The notes: generated from the sequence alone by a model not told the origin. Positions 36,494 through 45,909 are shown, numbered from the stretch's first letter. The stretch is 64,000 bases of DNA from JASGTU01 sp963821815 (GCA_963821815.1 CAWGFG010000006.1:1922001-1986000), one strand, 5' to 3'. A program made the numbers and translations.

Positions 36494-37333
36494 ATGGATT
36501 TCCCAGCATCTGAATGGCGCCTACTCATCGAGGACAAAGCTCGCTCCGGCGCAGCCAATATGGCACTGGACCAGGCCATTGCCGAAGCATGCGCAACCGG
36601 TGACAGCCTACCAACGCTGCGCTTCTACCGTTGGGAGCCGCCAGCCGTTAGCCTGGGCAGACACCAACCCTATGCCGATGTGAACGTTGAAGCCGCTGCG
36701 GAACTAGGTTACGATATCGTGCGCCGACCCACTGGCGGTCGTGCGATTTTACACACGGACGAGCTAACCTACTCCGTGTCCGCACCGGGCGACGAGCCTC
36801 GTGTCCAGGGCAGCGTCATGGATGCGTATCTACGACTGAGCAACGCACTGTTGGTTGGCTTGCACGGCATAGGTTTGCAAGCGGACAAGGCGCCGGGCAA
36901 TGTACGCGCCGGCTCCGATGTTTCGGCCGCCTGTTTCGAAGTGCCCAGCGCCTACGAGATTACGATCGACGGCAAGAAATTACTGGGCAGCGCGCAAAGT
37001 CGACGCGCAGGCTACGTTTTGCAACACGGCAGCCTGCCGCTGGTGGGCGACATCGGTCGCCTCGTGGATGTGCTGGCGTTGCAGAATGACGAACGAAGCG
37101 CCTTGCGCGCTGATCTTGTAAGCCGCGCCATCACCGTCGCAAACGCTTTGGGCGTGGCGGACGATAACGACGCTGTGCAGTTCGGAAATGTTGTGCACGC
37201 CCTTGTGAACGGTTTTGCTGCGACGTTAAACGTGACGCTGAAACAGGGTCAACTTACGTCTGCGGAAATCCAGCATGCAGCCCTCTTGATTCGAACGCAG
37301 TATGCAAACCCGGAGTGGACGGAACGCCACTAG
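36494..37333 (+). CDS. lipM: Octanoyltransferase LipM (biotin/lipoate protein ligase family)
   Basis: 279 residues. RRPTGGRAILHTDELTYSV is the lipoate-protein ligase fold signature. ACFEVPSAYEITIDGKKLLG followed by SAQSRRAGYVLQHGS matches LipM better than LplA: LipM keeps a reactive cysteine before the lysine loop (here in AACFEV). It would move octanoyl from ACP to GcvH or E2 proteins. It lies 39 bases after ygfZ and 9 bases before ylxP. LplA activity is a less likely alternative. Confidence 0.87.
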   Translation: MDFPASEWRLLIEDKARSGAANMALDQAIAEACATGDSLPTLRFYRWEPPAVSLGRHQPYADVNVEAAAELGYDIVRRPTGGRAILHTDELTYSVSAPGDEPRVQGSVMDAYLRLSNALLVGLHGIGLQADKAPGNVRAGSDVSAACFEVPSAYEITIDGKKLLGSAQSRRAGYVLQHGSLPLVGDIGRLVDVLALQNDERSALRADLVSRAITVANALGVADDNDAVQFGNVVHALVNGFAATLNVTLKQGQLTSAEIQHAALLIRTQYANPEWTERH

Positions 37334-37342
37334 ACAACGACC

Positions 37343-37630
37343 ATGGCCGTCGGACTGCTTACGCTCGAGTTGCACTTGCCCATGAACGACAGCCTCAAGG
37401 GGAAGCGCGGCATCATCAAGCCGGTCATTGCACGCTTGCACCGGGAGTACAACGTCTCGGTCTGCGAGGCGGATATGCAGGACCGCCGCAACTACGCCGT
37501 GCTTGAGGTGGCCTGCGTCAGCACGAATCAGACACAGGCGCACCGTCTTCTACAACGCATTGCCAATAATGTGGAGCGATGGCGGCTGGACGCGCAGCTC
37601 ATCGACTACTCTATCGACATGTTGGACTGA
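37343..37630 (+). CDS. DUF503 family protein (YlxP-like)
   Basis: 95 residues, the standard size of this small alpha/beta family. VGLLTLELHLPMNDSLKGKR and IIKPVIARLHREYNVSVCEAD are the family signature, and the end LIDYSIDML is typical. YlxP of Gram-positives is encoded beside infB/rbfA and linked to ribosome assembly; here it ends the ygfZ-lipM run instead. The stop lies six bases from that of the convergent amidohydrolase gene. Confidence 0.88.
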   Translation: MAVGLLTLELHLPMNDSLKGKRGIIKPVIARLHREYNVSVCEADMQDRRNYAVLEVACVSTNQTQAHRLLQRIANNVERWRLDAQLIDYSIDMLD

Positions 37631-37636
37631 GCGGAT

Positions 37637-38884
37637 TTATAGCTCCGGCTTTGTGCTAATTTTCGTCTTGCCAAATTGAATCTCCCAATACGGCGCCGGT
37701 GCATCCTGCCAAAACGGCATAGAGAGACCGCTCGGGTCGAAGACGATCTTGCCGGCGCGCACGGTGAACTGGCATTCGAGCTTATGACTGCCCGCCATCT
37801 TCGCGTTGCCGCAATCGACGAATGCGAAATCACCCTCGAGTACTTTGAATACAGCCACATCCGCCTCTGCACCGATGGTCAAATGACCTAACTCAGGATG
37901 GCCAATCTCTTTAGCCGGCTGGATGGTAGATCGCATGATCACTTCGGGCAGCGGCATGCCGATGTTGAGCATCTTGCTCATGGTCGTCTGCATGTCCACT
38001 ACGGCGCCGTGGATATTACTGATGTGCAAGTCGGTGCTGATCGAGTCCGGCGAGAAGCCGTTCTGCATCGCCGGCACGGCGTTCCGGAACCAGAAGCTGC
38101 CCGCCCCATGACCCAGGTCGAAGATAACGCCATTTTCCCGCGCTGTGAAGAGGAAATCGTTGGGCTTGCCGTTGTCGTCCAGGATGGGAAATTGCTGCGC
38201 AAAAACATGCGTGTGAATATCGCCCGGTCGAGCCTTTTCTAGGATGAGATCCTGATAGCTGCGCTCGGGTGGACGCGGCCAAAAGTCGTACATGACCGGC
38301 TTGCCGCAGATTTCCGCCGCAGCGACAGAGTTGTCAACCGCAGCCCAAGGTAGATGCACATCATCATAGGGTTCACGCGTCCAGTAATGCGCTGTCTTCA
38401 CGCCGACGCAGACCTCCGGGTAGGCCATGACCACGGATGCACACAGCTCGGGGTCCATGTGACCAGGGTCTTGCTCGAAAGGACCGAGCATGCCCAAGTC
38501 GACGATGTTGATGAAGGCCAGCACGCGTGTTTCGACCAGGTCGATCACCGTGCGTTTGAAATGCAGGAAGTTGAGCGCGCCGGCCGTACCGGTGTCGACC
38601 ATTGTGGTGACGCCGGAGCGGAAGCTGTGCGAATCGGCCATAACGCTGAGCCCTTCCGGCTCGCGTGTGTGGTACACATGTACGTGAATATCCAGGATGC
38701 CGGGCGTGACATAGAGGCCTTGCATGTCGGCAACTTTATCTGCCAGCGCCGGATTGATGTCCGCCTCCACAGCGGCGATCTTGTTGTCTTTGATGGCTAC
38801 GTCCATCTTGCCGTCGATGTTATTGAGCGGGTCGATGACGCGCCCGCCTTTCAGCAACAGGTCATAGTTTGTTGAGACGCTCAT
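37637..38884 (-). CDS. Amidohydrolase/deacetylase family metallohydrolase (COG3964-like)
   Basis: 415 residues. The N-terminal sandwich (LLKGGRVIDPLNNIDG) leads to His67 and His69 in ILDIHVHVYHTRE. VGVKTAHYW holds the lysine expected to be carboxylated, IHTHVFAQQFP a metal histidine, and SISTDLHISNI the catalytic aspartate. It is closest in appearance to the dihydroorotase-like enzymes that accompany SelA-like PLP enzymes in other bacteria; one such PLP gene is at 43247. It probably hydrolyses an N-acyl amino acid or amino-sugar acid. It is the last gene of a minus-strand group starting at the MlrC gene. Confidence 0.87.
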   Translation of the reverse strand: MSVSTNYDLLLKGGRVIDPLNNIDGKMDVAIKDNKIAAVEADINPALADKVADMQGLYVTPGILDIHVHVYHTREPEGLSVMADSHSFRSGVTTMVDTGTAGALNFLHFKRTVIDLVETRVLAFINIVDLGMLGPFEQDPGHMDPELCASVVMAYPEVCVGVKTAHYWTREPYDDVHLPWAAVDNSVAAAEICGKPVMYDFWPRPPERSYQDLILEKARPGDIHTHVFAQQFPILDDNGKPNDFLFTARENGVIFDLGHGAGSFWFRNAVPAMQNGFSPDSISTDLHISNIHGAVVDMQTTMSKMLNIGMPLPEVIMRSTIQPAKEIGHPELGHLTIGAEADVAVFKVLEGDFAFVDCGNAKMAGSHKLECQFTVRAGKIVFDPSGLSMPFWQDAPAPYWEIQFGKTKISTKPEL

Positions 38885-38955
38885 GGTATTTCCAGTCTAG
38901 AATTGAATCTGATTCTAATTGGCAAAGAGTTCGATGAAAGTCCTAGCCGCTTGCT

Positions 38956-39477
38956 CTACTTCTGCAGGCTGCGCTGATAGAGCGCCACGCCGTAGAACTC
39001 GTAGGAGGCAGCTTTGTCGGGCACGTCGACTACATGCACAGTGAATCTGGCGGGCACGCCGTTGTCCGGGCATTTCTCCTTAAAGAAACTCCTGTATGCC
39101 TTTGCATACTCCCCGCGCAGACGCTCCTGCTCAGCCGCATAGCCTGCCGGGTCTACCAACGGATTGGGCGCTTTGGGTTGGCACCCGAAGGCGTGAATCT
39201 CAATAAAATCCACATCGGAGATAGACTGGCAGATGCCCGCGTCCACGATCCACTTCTCCCAGCATTCGAATACTAGCGGGATCTCCTTGGCTGGGTCCAT
39301 AAAGGTTACCGTGTCCAGCCCGAGCACATTCGTGGCTGAATAGCCGCCCGTCAGCCCTGAGAAGTGCAGCCGCAGGTCGCCGTCCGGCTGTTCTTCTACG
39401 ACTAGAGTGGAAAGTACCGGATCATCGCCCTCGTAGTAATAGGTCAACTTGCCGCGTTGCTTTACATTGAATGCCAT
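38956..39477 (-). CDS. Conserved-looking hypothetical protein
   Basis: 173 residues, no signal peptide or membrane segment. The N-terminal half is strand-rich (KLTYYYEGDDPVLSTLVVEE, DLRLHFSGLTGGYSATN). The C-terminal half has a helix (YAAEQERLRGEYAKAYRSFF) and RFTVHVVDVPDKAASYEFYG, faintly like RidA/YjgF proteins, but too weakly to name. It lies 77 bases after the enolase-superfamily gene and 71 before the amidohydrolase gene on the same strand. A helper or enzyme in that pathway is possible. Not recognised. Confidence 0.7.
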   Translation of the reverse strand: MAFNVKQRGKLTYYYEGDDPVLSTLVVEEQPDGDLRLHFSGLTGGYSATNVLGLDTVTFMDPAKEIPLVFECWEKWIVDAGICQSISDVDFIEIHAFGCQPKAPNPLVDPAGYAAEQERLRGEYAKAYRSFFKEKCPDNGVPARFTVHVVDVPDKAASYEFYGVALYQRSLQK

Positions 39478-39554
39478 GTCTATGCTCCTTTGCGCTAAAC
39501 GAATCTTCGTATCAACAGTTGCGTGAATATTGCGGTTTACTCCGATCCTTCACT

Positions 39555-40694
39555 CTATAGTCCGTCGAACGTGACATTGCCACCGGCGTAATGAGCAATT
39601 GCATCCAGGTCCAGTTCGATGCCCAGACCCGGGCCGGACGGGATATCCAACATGCCTTCACTGTCTAGCTGCCACTTGGTCGCCACCAGATTGTCTAGAT
39701 AGGGCGAACCGGTGATGTACTCGACCAGATTTGTACCGGGGAAAGCAGATGAAAGTTGCAGGTCGGAAGCCAACCCGATAGCGGTGTTCCAGCCGTGCGG
39801 AATGAAGCGAATGCCGTTCTCCTGCGCCATCCAGCCAATTCGACGCTCTTCGCTGATGCCGCCGACCTTGGTCACGTCCGGCTGCACGATGTCGAAGGCG
39901 CCTGCCTGTAGCCATGGTTGGAACGATTGACGCCTGGTCAGGACCTCACCGCCCGCTATGGGTACCGGCGCGGCTCGGCGCAGTTGCACATAATCCTCCA
40001 GCGCATCCGGTTGCAGCGGCTCCTCAAACCAGTACACATCATAATGCGCCAGCATCTCAGCCGTACGCATCGCCCACTTGTATCCGTTGGGCCAGAATGC
40101 GTCGCTAGCGCCGGCATCTACCATGAGAAGACAATCGTCACCGATGGTCTCTCGCGCCGTGCGTACGATGGCCTCGTCAAGATGATTACTCACACGCCCG
40201 AACGGCCCCCAACCCATCTTGAAAGCGCGGAAGCCTTGCTGCTTGATCGTCTCCAGGTAGGCGCGCAGCGGTTCCGGCTCATCCATGAGGAGAGATGCGT
40301 ACGGTTGCACGCGTTCGCGGTAGCGCCCGCCAAGAAGCCGTCCGATAGGCTGCCCCGTCACTTTGCCCAGAATGTCCCACAGGGCGATGTCGATGCCGCT
40401 GATGGTGTGCGTTATGGCGCCGCCACGCCCCATCCAGAAGGTAGCCTGATGCATTTTTTCGCTGACACGCTCCGGTTCCAGCGCATTCTCGCCCATAAAC
40501 ATAGGTTTCAGCACATGCAGCGCACCCGCAACCAGCTTGTCATTGGTATAGCAGCTTCCCCAGCCGTGGACGCCTTCATCGGTCTGTACCAGCAACAACG
40601 TGTGCAGACAATCTTCCGGCTCGCTCTCGTCAGTCCAGCCGCTTTCCGGCGTGAAACCGCTGAGCCCGTAGGCTTGAATTCCGGTAATTTTCAT
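39555..40694 (-). CDS. Mandelate racemase/muconate lactonizing enzyme family protein (first copy)
   Basis: 379 residues. The capping domain (MKITGIQAYGLSGFTPE ... GWGSCYTNDKLVAGAL) and a TIM barrel are complete. Metal ligands are in LMVDAGASDAFW (Asp), YWFEEPLQPD (Glu) and IAGGEVLTRR (Glu). IPHGWNTAIG has the catalytic histidine expected for acid-sugar dehydratases, and FKMGWGPFG gives the second-strand lysine. It probably dehydrates or racemises a sugar acid. It overlaps the MlrC gene by four bases (same strand), so both are translated together. Confidence 0.88.
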   Translation of the reverse strand: MKITGIQAYGLSGFTPESGWTDESEPEDCLHTLLLVQTDEGVHGWGSCYTNDKLVAGALHVLKPMFMGENALEPERVSEKMHQATFWMGRGGAITHTISGIDIALWDILGKVTGQPIGRLLGGRYRERVQPYASLLMDEPEPLRAYLETIKQQGFRAFKMGWGPFGRVSNHLDEAIVRTARETIGDDCLLMVDAGASDAFWPNGYKWAMRTAEMLAHYDVYWFEEPLQPDALEDYVQLRRAAPVPIAGGEVLTRRQSFQPWLQAGAFDIVQPDVTKVGGISEERRIGWMAQENGIRFIPHGWNTAIGLASDLQLSSAFPGTNLVEYITGSPYLDNLVATKWQLDSEGMLDIPSGPGLGIELDLDAIAHYAGGNVTFDGL

Positions 40695-42208
40695 CCCTGT
40701 TCGCTCCTTGCAGTGGCGCCGCGGTGATAAATGCGGGCAGTGGGTTCGTAGTCGAAATCAGTATCTAGCGGGTAAATAGGCCGCGGACAGACGGTGTGAC
40801 CCAGGCTCAGCAGGTCTGCACTGGTCGAGCCTGGCGCGTCGACATTGATTGTCAGCTCCGCCCACTCATCAAACATGTAGCGTTGACAGTACGGCGACTT
40901 GACCACCACGGCGTCAAAGCGCTTGGGATCCTGACCGTGTGCGTACATCAGCGAACGGTCGAAGAGATGAACCGGGTGGGTCATGGCGATGATAGTGTAG
41001 TTATCCACCAGTAGCACAGCCGTCATGCCGGATATCCAGATCTCACCGTTGGACTCGCTGATAAAGCGTCCCTCGGAGATCAGGTGTACCCGTGCTTCCA
41101 CTGGAATTGACGCGAACCGTGCCGGGTCCAACTTACCTCCCACAGTCGTTTGCATGCGATTACCCACACCGGCACGGATCGCATCCTGGACGGCTTCAGC
41201 ATCCACCACCGGGGCCAATACGCTGCCCGTGTAACCGCCTTCCATGAGCGCTCGCACGATCTCCACGCTGTCGCCGGATGCGCCGGAACTGGTAGCGTCT
41301 GCCGCGTCAGCCAGAATGACGGTGCCGGCGGCGTGCTTCGTCAGCTCAACCATCTCATCCAGCGATGTCAGCGGCAGTTGCAATCGCTCACGAACCGGCC
41401 AAAATCGGTCTGCCAGCTTCAGCGCATATTCGGCAGCCAGCGCCTCGTCACCATCGGTGATCACAAAGCTGTACGACTGCAGCTCAGGTACGTCTGTAAA
41501 GGGATTGCCGATGAACATGCCCGCCGCCAGAACTGACGGTTCTGTCTCATAGGTCTGCGCCTGGCGAATCATTTCGCCAAACAGCCCCGTCTCGGTCACA
41601 AGTTCATTCCCGCGAACGAGAGCCGGAATGGTCACGAACGAAATAACGGGATGCACTTCACCGTCCAGGATGCGCAGCAACAAATGGGCTGCACGGTCTC
41701 CCGTGTCCACAAAATCATTGTGCGGATAGGTGTGATAGGCGACGAGGCCATTCACGTTGCGGATCATTTTCTCAGTCGGGATGCCGTGCAGGTCCATGGA
41801 GATGACAATCGGCACCTCTTCGCCCACCAATTCACGGGTGATCTCAATGAGTCTGCCTTCGGGATCAAGCTCCTCCGTAGCCTGCATAGCGCCGTGCAGC
41901 GCCAGGTAGACTGCATCCACCGGCAGCGCAGCTTCCATTGCCGAACGGAATCCCTCGGCGATCTGGTCGAAGCTATCCTGGCGCAGCGGACCGGCTGACG
42001 TCATGGAGAGCGCGCTGTAGGCAGGCACTATCTCGATATCATCACGCAGAGCAAAGACGTTCAGCGCCCCGCGCATGGTGGTATTCAGCCCCTCATGGTA
42101 GGCGAGAATATCGTCGCCCACAGTGATCACGAAGTCATCGATGCTGCTGAGGACGGGATTGAAAGACGAGACCTCTTGTTGGCATTCGCCAACCAATACT
42201 CTTGGCAT
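40691..42208 (-). CDS. M81 family metallopeptidase (MlrC-like)
   Basis: 505 residues, typical for the MlrC family. VLVGECQQEVSSFNP opens the protein; most relatives have a histidine near this glutamate, here replaced by Ser-Ser. DAVYLALHGAMQA and VISMDLHGIPTEKM carry the Asp/His zinc ligands, AYHTYPHNDFVDTG another histidine. The C-terminal MlrC_C domain contains ILADAADATSSGASGDS. The founder enzyme opens linear microcystin, but the family is wide and the substrate here is unknown. First gene of a four-gene run (MlrC, racemase-like, 173-residue protein, amidohydrolase). Confidence 0.88.
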   Translation of the reverse strand: MPRVLVGECQQEVSSFNPVLSSIDDFVITVGDDILAYHEGLNTTMRGALNVFALRDDIEIVPAYSALSMTSAGPLRQDSFDQIAEGFRSAMEAALPVDAVYLALHGAMQATEELDPEGRLIEITRELVGEEVPIVISMDLHGIPTEKMIRNVNGLVAYHTYPHNDFVDTGDRAAHLLLRILDGEVHPVISFVTIPALVRGNELVTETGLFGEMIRQAQTYETEPSVLAAGMFIGNPFTDVPELQSYSFVITDGDEALAAEYALKLADRFWPVRERLQLPLTSLDEMVELTKHAAGTVILADAADATSSGASGDSVEIVRALMEGGYTGSVLAPVVDAEAVQDAIRAGVGNRMQTTVGGKLDPARFASIPVEARVHLISEGRFISESNGEIWISGMTAVLLVDNYTIIAMTHPVHLFDRSLMYAHGQDPKRFDAVVVKSPYCQRYMFDEWAELTINVDAPGSTSADLLSLGHTVCPRPIYPLDTDFDYEPTARIYHRGATARSEQG

Positions 42209-42457
42209 TGTTCGCTCTCCTGCATTCGCCGAAAATGTTCGTGGTAGTGGGAAATGTTCAGCCGTAGCATTTCTACTATGGACAGCATAGTACGCAGCGC
42301 CAAAAGTGACAATCCTGCCTGCGTCTCATTAGCTCGGTCCTCGGCGGTCGTGTTCGCTTCGGCGGAACTGAAAGCAGGTCTACAAACGGGGCAAGCAGAT
42401 TATGGTATGCTTACGTAAGAACAATCAAGTACAAACATAACATTTAGGGAGAAAATA

Positions 42458-43045
42458 ATGGCTTTTACACTTGATATTGGCGATAAGGCAATTGATTTCA
42501 CGTTGCCGGCTACCGACGGCAAGACCTATTCACTTTCCGACTTTGATGATGCAGAGACGCTGGTTATCTTCTTCACGTGCAATCACTGCCCGTATGTTCT
42601 CGGTTCTGATGAGATCACCCGTGCGACGGCAGAAAAATACGCGCCAAAGGGCGTCAAGTTCGTCGCCATCAATTCAAACAGCGCGAACACCTATCCGGAC
42701 GACGATTTCGAACATATGGTCAGCCGTATGCAGGAACAGAAATTCCCGTGGGTCTATCTCTACGATGAATCACAGGAAGTCGCCCTTGCTTATGGCGCAC
42801 TGCGCACGCCGCACTTCTATGTGTTCAACAAGGACCGCGAACTTGTCTATACGGGCCGCGGCGTAGACAGCCCGCGCGACGCCACCAAGGTCACCGTCAA
42901 CGACCTAGACCGTGCACTGGACGAAGTAACCTCCGGTAAGGAAGTCTCCGTGCCGTTGACGAATCCCATCGGCTGCAACGTGAAGTGGGAAGGCAAGGAC
43001 GAACACTGGATGCCTGTTGAGGCATGTGACTTGGTCTTCAATTAG
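42458..43045 (+). CDS. Thioredoxin-like/AhpC-TSA family protein
   Basis: 195 residues, no signal peptide. KAIDFTLPATDGKTYSLSDF is the AhpC/TSA start; FFTCNHCPYVLGS gives a CxxC-type active site (Cys-Asn-His-Cys). LAYGALRTPHFYVFNKD holds the cis-proline. The C-terminal PLTNPIGCNVKWEGKDEHWM is common in this soluble redoxin subfamily. It is likely a peroxiredoxin-like or disulphide reductase protein. AGGGAG-like GGGAG precedes the ATG by seven bases. It stands alone, upstream of the SelA-like gene. Confidence 0.85.
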   Translation: MAFTLDIGDKAIDFTLPATDGKTYSLSDFDDAETLVIFFTCNHCPYVLGSDEITRATAEKYAPKGVKFVAINSNSANTYPDDDFEHMVSRMQEQKFPWVYLYDESQEVALAYGALRTPHFYVFNKDRELVYTGRGVDSPRDATKVTVNDLDRALDEVTSGKEVSVPLTNPIGCNVKWEGKDEHWMPVEACDLVFN

Positions 43046-43246
43046 ACGTCAGCGCGGTTCGATAGCCGGCGCAAGTAGATTGTCCGCTATCGTATTCAGA
43101 TATTGAAATTCCAGGCGGAAGTTTGACTCGTTCAAGCTTCCGCTTCTTTCATTCCTGTGGCATCCTTATATATAGTGTTCCACCTGTACCCAAATAACTG
43201 CAGCGACAATCCGTATTCAGGAACCTCCCAAGATAGAGAAGGTGCC

Positions 43247-44356
43247 ATGGGCATATACGAGGAGTTAGGCATTAAGCCGGTGATGAACGCAAGCGCAACC
43301 CTCACGCGTTTGGGCGGCTCTGTTATGCCACAGGAAGTGCTGGACGCCATGGCAGAGGCGTCCAAGAATTTCGTCGACTTGGATGAGTTGCAGCAACGTA
43401 TCGGCGAGCGCTTGGCTGCGATGACGCACAACGAAGCAGCTTATGTCAGCACAGGTGCAGCCGCCGGTTTGACATTGGCTACGGCGGCATGCATCGCTGG
43501 CAAGGATCCCGCAGCTATCGCCCAGCTGCCCGATCTCACGGGGCTGAAGAATGAAGTGATCGTCCATCGCGTGCACCGCAACGGCTATGACCATGCGGTG
43601 CGCCAGGTGGGCGTGAAGCTCGTCGAGATCGGCGTGAACGGTCATACGTTTGAGTGGGAATTGGAGAACGCGTTCAACGAAAACACGGCAGCCATGTTCT
43701 GGTTCCAGGGCGCCATGACCGGCTATGGCGAGATTCCCCTGCCCAGAGTGTGCGAGATAGCGAACGCACACGATGTACCGGTGATCGTCGACGCTGCAGC
43801 GCAGTTGCCGCCCACGGACAACCTGTGGCGCTTCACTGAGATGGGCGCCGCACTAGCCATTTTTAGCGGCGGCAAAGACCTGCGCGGTCCGCAGGCGTCC
43901 GGCCTCATCGTGGGTCGCAAAGACCTAATTGACGCGATCCGCTTGAACGGCAGCCCCAATCACAGCATCGGTCGTCCTATGAAGGTCGGCAAGGAAGAGA
44001 TGGTAGGGCTGCTCAAAGCCGTTGAGCTGTATCTCGCAATTGACCAGGAAGCGCGTGCTTCACAGGACGAAGAGACGGTCATCGGCTGGAACACTCGTCT
44101 GAACGCCGTAGAGGGCGTTTCTGCCAGCCGATCGTTTCCCAATGAAGCGGGTCAGCCGTTACCGCGCACTGCCGTGCATATCGATGCAAGCAAAGTAGGC
44201 AAGAGCCGCGACGACGTGGTGCGCGAGCTCATGGATGGCGACCCATCGATCGCTGTCGCCACGTTTGGCGACGACGGCATCTACTTAAATCCTATGACGC
44301 TGGCTGACGGTGAAGAGGAAACGCTGGTCGAACGGCTTCTCGAGGTGCTTTCGTAA
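43247..44356 (+). CDS. SelA-like PLP-dependent enzyme (D-glucosaminate-6-phosphate ammonia-lyase-like)
   Basis: 369 residues from ATG 43247; the frame is open to 43157 but the extra residues look non-coding. MGIYEELGIKPVMNASATLT and LGGSVMPQEVLDAM are the start of the SelA-related fold-type I family. YVSTGAAAGLTLATAACIAG lines the phosphate pocket, VIVDAAAQLPP holds the PLP-nitrogen aspartate, and FSGGKDLRGPQASG the Schiff-base lysine. Relatives (DgaE-like) act on amino-sugar acids and are encoded near COG3964 amidohydrolases, as at 37637. It is probably a lyase or aldolase, not selenocysteine synthase, since no selB/selD is near. Confidence 0.85.
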   Translation: MGIYEELGIKPVMNASATLTRLGGSVMPQEVLDAMAEASKNFVDLDELQQRIGERLAAMTHNEAAYVSTGAAAGLTLATAACIAGKDPAAIAQLPDLTGLKNEVIVHRVHRNGYDHAVRQVGVKLVEIGVNGHTFEWELENAFNENTAAMFWFQGAMTGYGEIPLPRVCEIANAHDVPVIVDAAAQLPPTDNLWRFTEMGAALAIFSGGKDLRGPQASGLIVGRKDLIDAIRLNGSPNHSIGRPMKVGKEEMVGLLKAVELYLAIDQEARASQDEETVIGWNTRLNAVEGVSASRSFPNEAGQPLPRTAVHIDASKVGKSRDDVVRELMDGDPSIAVATFGDDGIYLNPMTLADGEEETLVERLLEVLS

Positions 44357-44442
44357 GCCTTCAGCGCACGCGATGGCACGTCTTAAAATAATTCCTAATA
44401 AGCACTAAACATAATCGCAGTAGCAACGAATCTAGGTGAACG

Positions 44443-45627
44443 ATGAAGATCACGGAAATCAAGACGTATCTAGTTGACGCCAATGTACCGAATTCAGGCG
44501 GCTGGCGATCTCGCAACTGGTTGTTTGTAAAAGTCTTCACTGACGAAGGCATCTATGGTGTCGGCGAGGGCAGCGGTTGGCCGCGGGTTGTCGAGATGGC
44601 AGTCAAGGACTTGACGCCGATTCTGATCGGTGAGAATCCGTTTGAGATCGAGAAGCTGTGGCAGAAGATGTTCATCGCCATGATGGGTCACGGCATGACG
44701 GGCATTGTTGGCGGGGGTGCGCTGACAGCTATCGACATGGCACTCTGGGACATCAAAGGGAAGGCGTTGGGCGTGCCCGTTTACGAGTTGCTGGGCGGCA
44801 AGATGCGCGATAGTATTCGCCTCTATGCACACGGCAAAACTGCCGAGCGTGCTCGCGAGTTGGTTGACCGCGGCTTCACAGGCGTGAAGACCGGTGGGGT
44901 TGAATCCGCCCTGGCTAGTGTACGCGAAATTCGCAAGGAAGTCGGACCTGAAATCGACATTATGGTCGACATCCACGGGCCGCCATGGTTGACCACCAAA
45001 GATGCCATCGCTATGGGCAGGGAGCTGGAGGAGTATGACCTGCTCTTCTACGAAGATCCTACTGCACCGGAAAACATCGAATCCATCGCACGGGTTGCGG
45101 ATGCGGTGAATTTGCCCATCGCAGCCGGCGAACGCCATGCGCACATTTGGGGCGTGCGCGAGCTTATCGAGCGGGAAATCATCGACGTGGTGCAGCCAGA
45201 TACAGGTCGCGCCGGTGGTCTACTGCAAATGAAGAAGCAAGCCGCCATGGCAGAGGCGCACTACATTTCTTTCGCACCGCACGACGGTTCCCTTGGACCG
45301 ATAGCCGAGATGGCTGCTGTGCATCTATGCAGCACACTGCCCAACTTTCTTATCTTGGAGCATCTCGAAGATGATGTGCCGCAGCGTTACGAGGTTATGC
45401 AGCCGCAGCCGACCATCGTCAAAGGCTACATGCAGGTGCCGGATGCGCCGGGTCTGGGCATCGACATCGTCGAGGATGCTATTGCTCACTATCCGTCGTC
45501 GGGCAATATCAGCGCGCCGCCGCTGGAGGAGTTCACCTACTTCCGCGCACGACCACAACGTGCAAGCTGGCTTGAGTCTGATGTCGATGTGGTTGACAAT
45601 ATGTTAAATTTTAGAAGCGACAAGTAG
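44443..45627 (+). CDS. Mandelate racemase/enolase superfamily protein, galactonate dehydratase-like (second copy)
   Basis: 394 residues. MKITEIKTYLVDANVPNSGG and NWLFVKVFTDEGIYGVGEG form the capping domain. Metal ligands sit in IMVDIHGPPW (Asp), FYEDPTAPEN (Glu) and IAAGERHAHIWG (Glu). APHDGSLGPIAEMAAVHL carries a histidine where galactonate-dehydratase-like members have theirs. VKTGG is the second-strand lysine. Probable sugar-acid dehydratase; the exact acid is not predictable. It is 86 bases after the SelA-like gene, and both could serve one catabolic route. Confidence 0.87.
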   Translation: MKITEIKTYLVDANVPNSGGWRSRNWLFVKVFTDEGIYGVGEGSGWPRVVEMAVKDLTPILIGENPFEIEKLWQKMFIAMMGHGMTGIVGGGALTAIDMALWDIKGKALGVPVYELLGGKMRDSIRLYAHGKTAERARELVDRGFTGVKTGGVESALASVREIRKEVGPEIDIMVDIHGPPWLTTKDAIAMGRELEEYDLLFYEDPTAPENIESIARVADAVNLPIAAGERHAHIWGVRELIEREIIDVVQPDTGRAGGLLQMKKQAAMAEAHYISFAPHDGSLGPIAEMAAVHLCSTLPNFLILEHLEDDVPQRYEVMQPQPTIVKGYMQVPDAPGLGIDIVEDAIAHYPSSGNISAPPLEEFTYFRARPQRASWLESDVDVVDNMLNFRSDK

Positions 45628-45909
45628 TTGCATTCATTTGCTGGACGCTATCGTACATGAGAAATAACCGACACATTACGACAATATGCAGAGCAATTCC
45701 AGGCGACGCTGCGTTCAGCGAACTTCGGTTCTTCACGTGCTAGTTCGAAATTCGAGGAGAAGATCTCTCCGGCGTTTGAGGCCTATCTCGCGGACAGCAA
45801 GTACAAGAGTAAACAGGAAGCTGTCGTCCTGTATCGCTCACCGACTGTCGAGAAGCCGCCTACGCGCAGCAGCCGTGTACGCTCCACCCGACGCGAGTTC
45901 CAAGCTTTT

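Noticed and set aside
39918..40727. 269-residue plus-strand frame opposite the first racemase-like gene
   Set aside because: Antisense to a protein with intact active-site motifs; composition is not protein-like.
43157..43246. N-terminal extension of the SelA-like enzyme
   Set aside because: The family begins at MGIYEELG, and a ribosome-binding-like GAAGG precedes ATG 43247.
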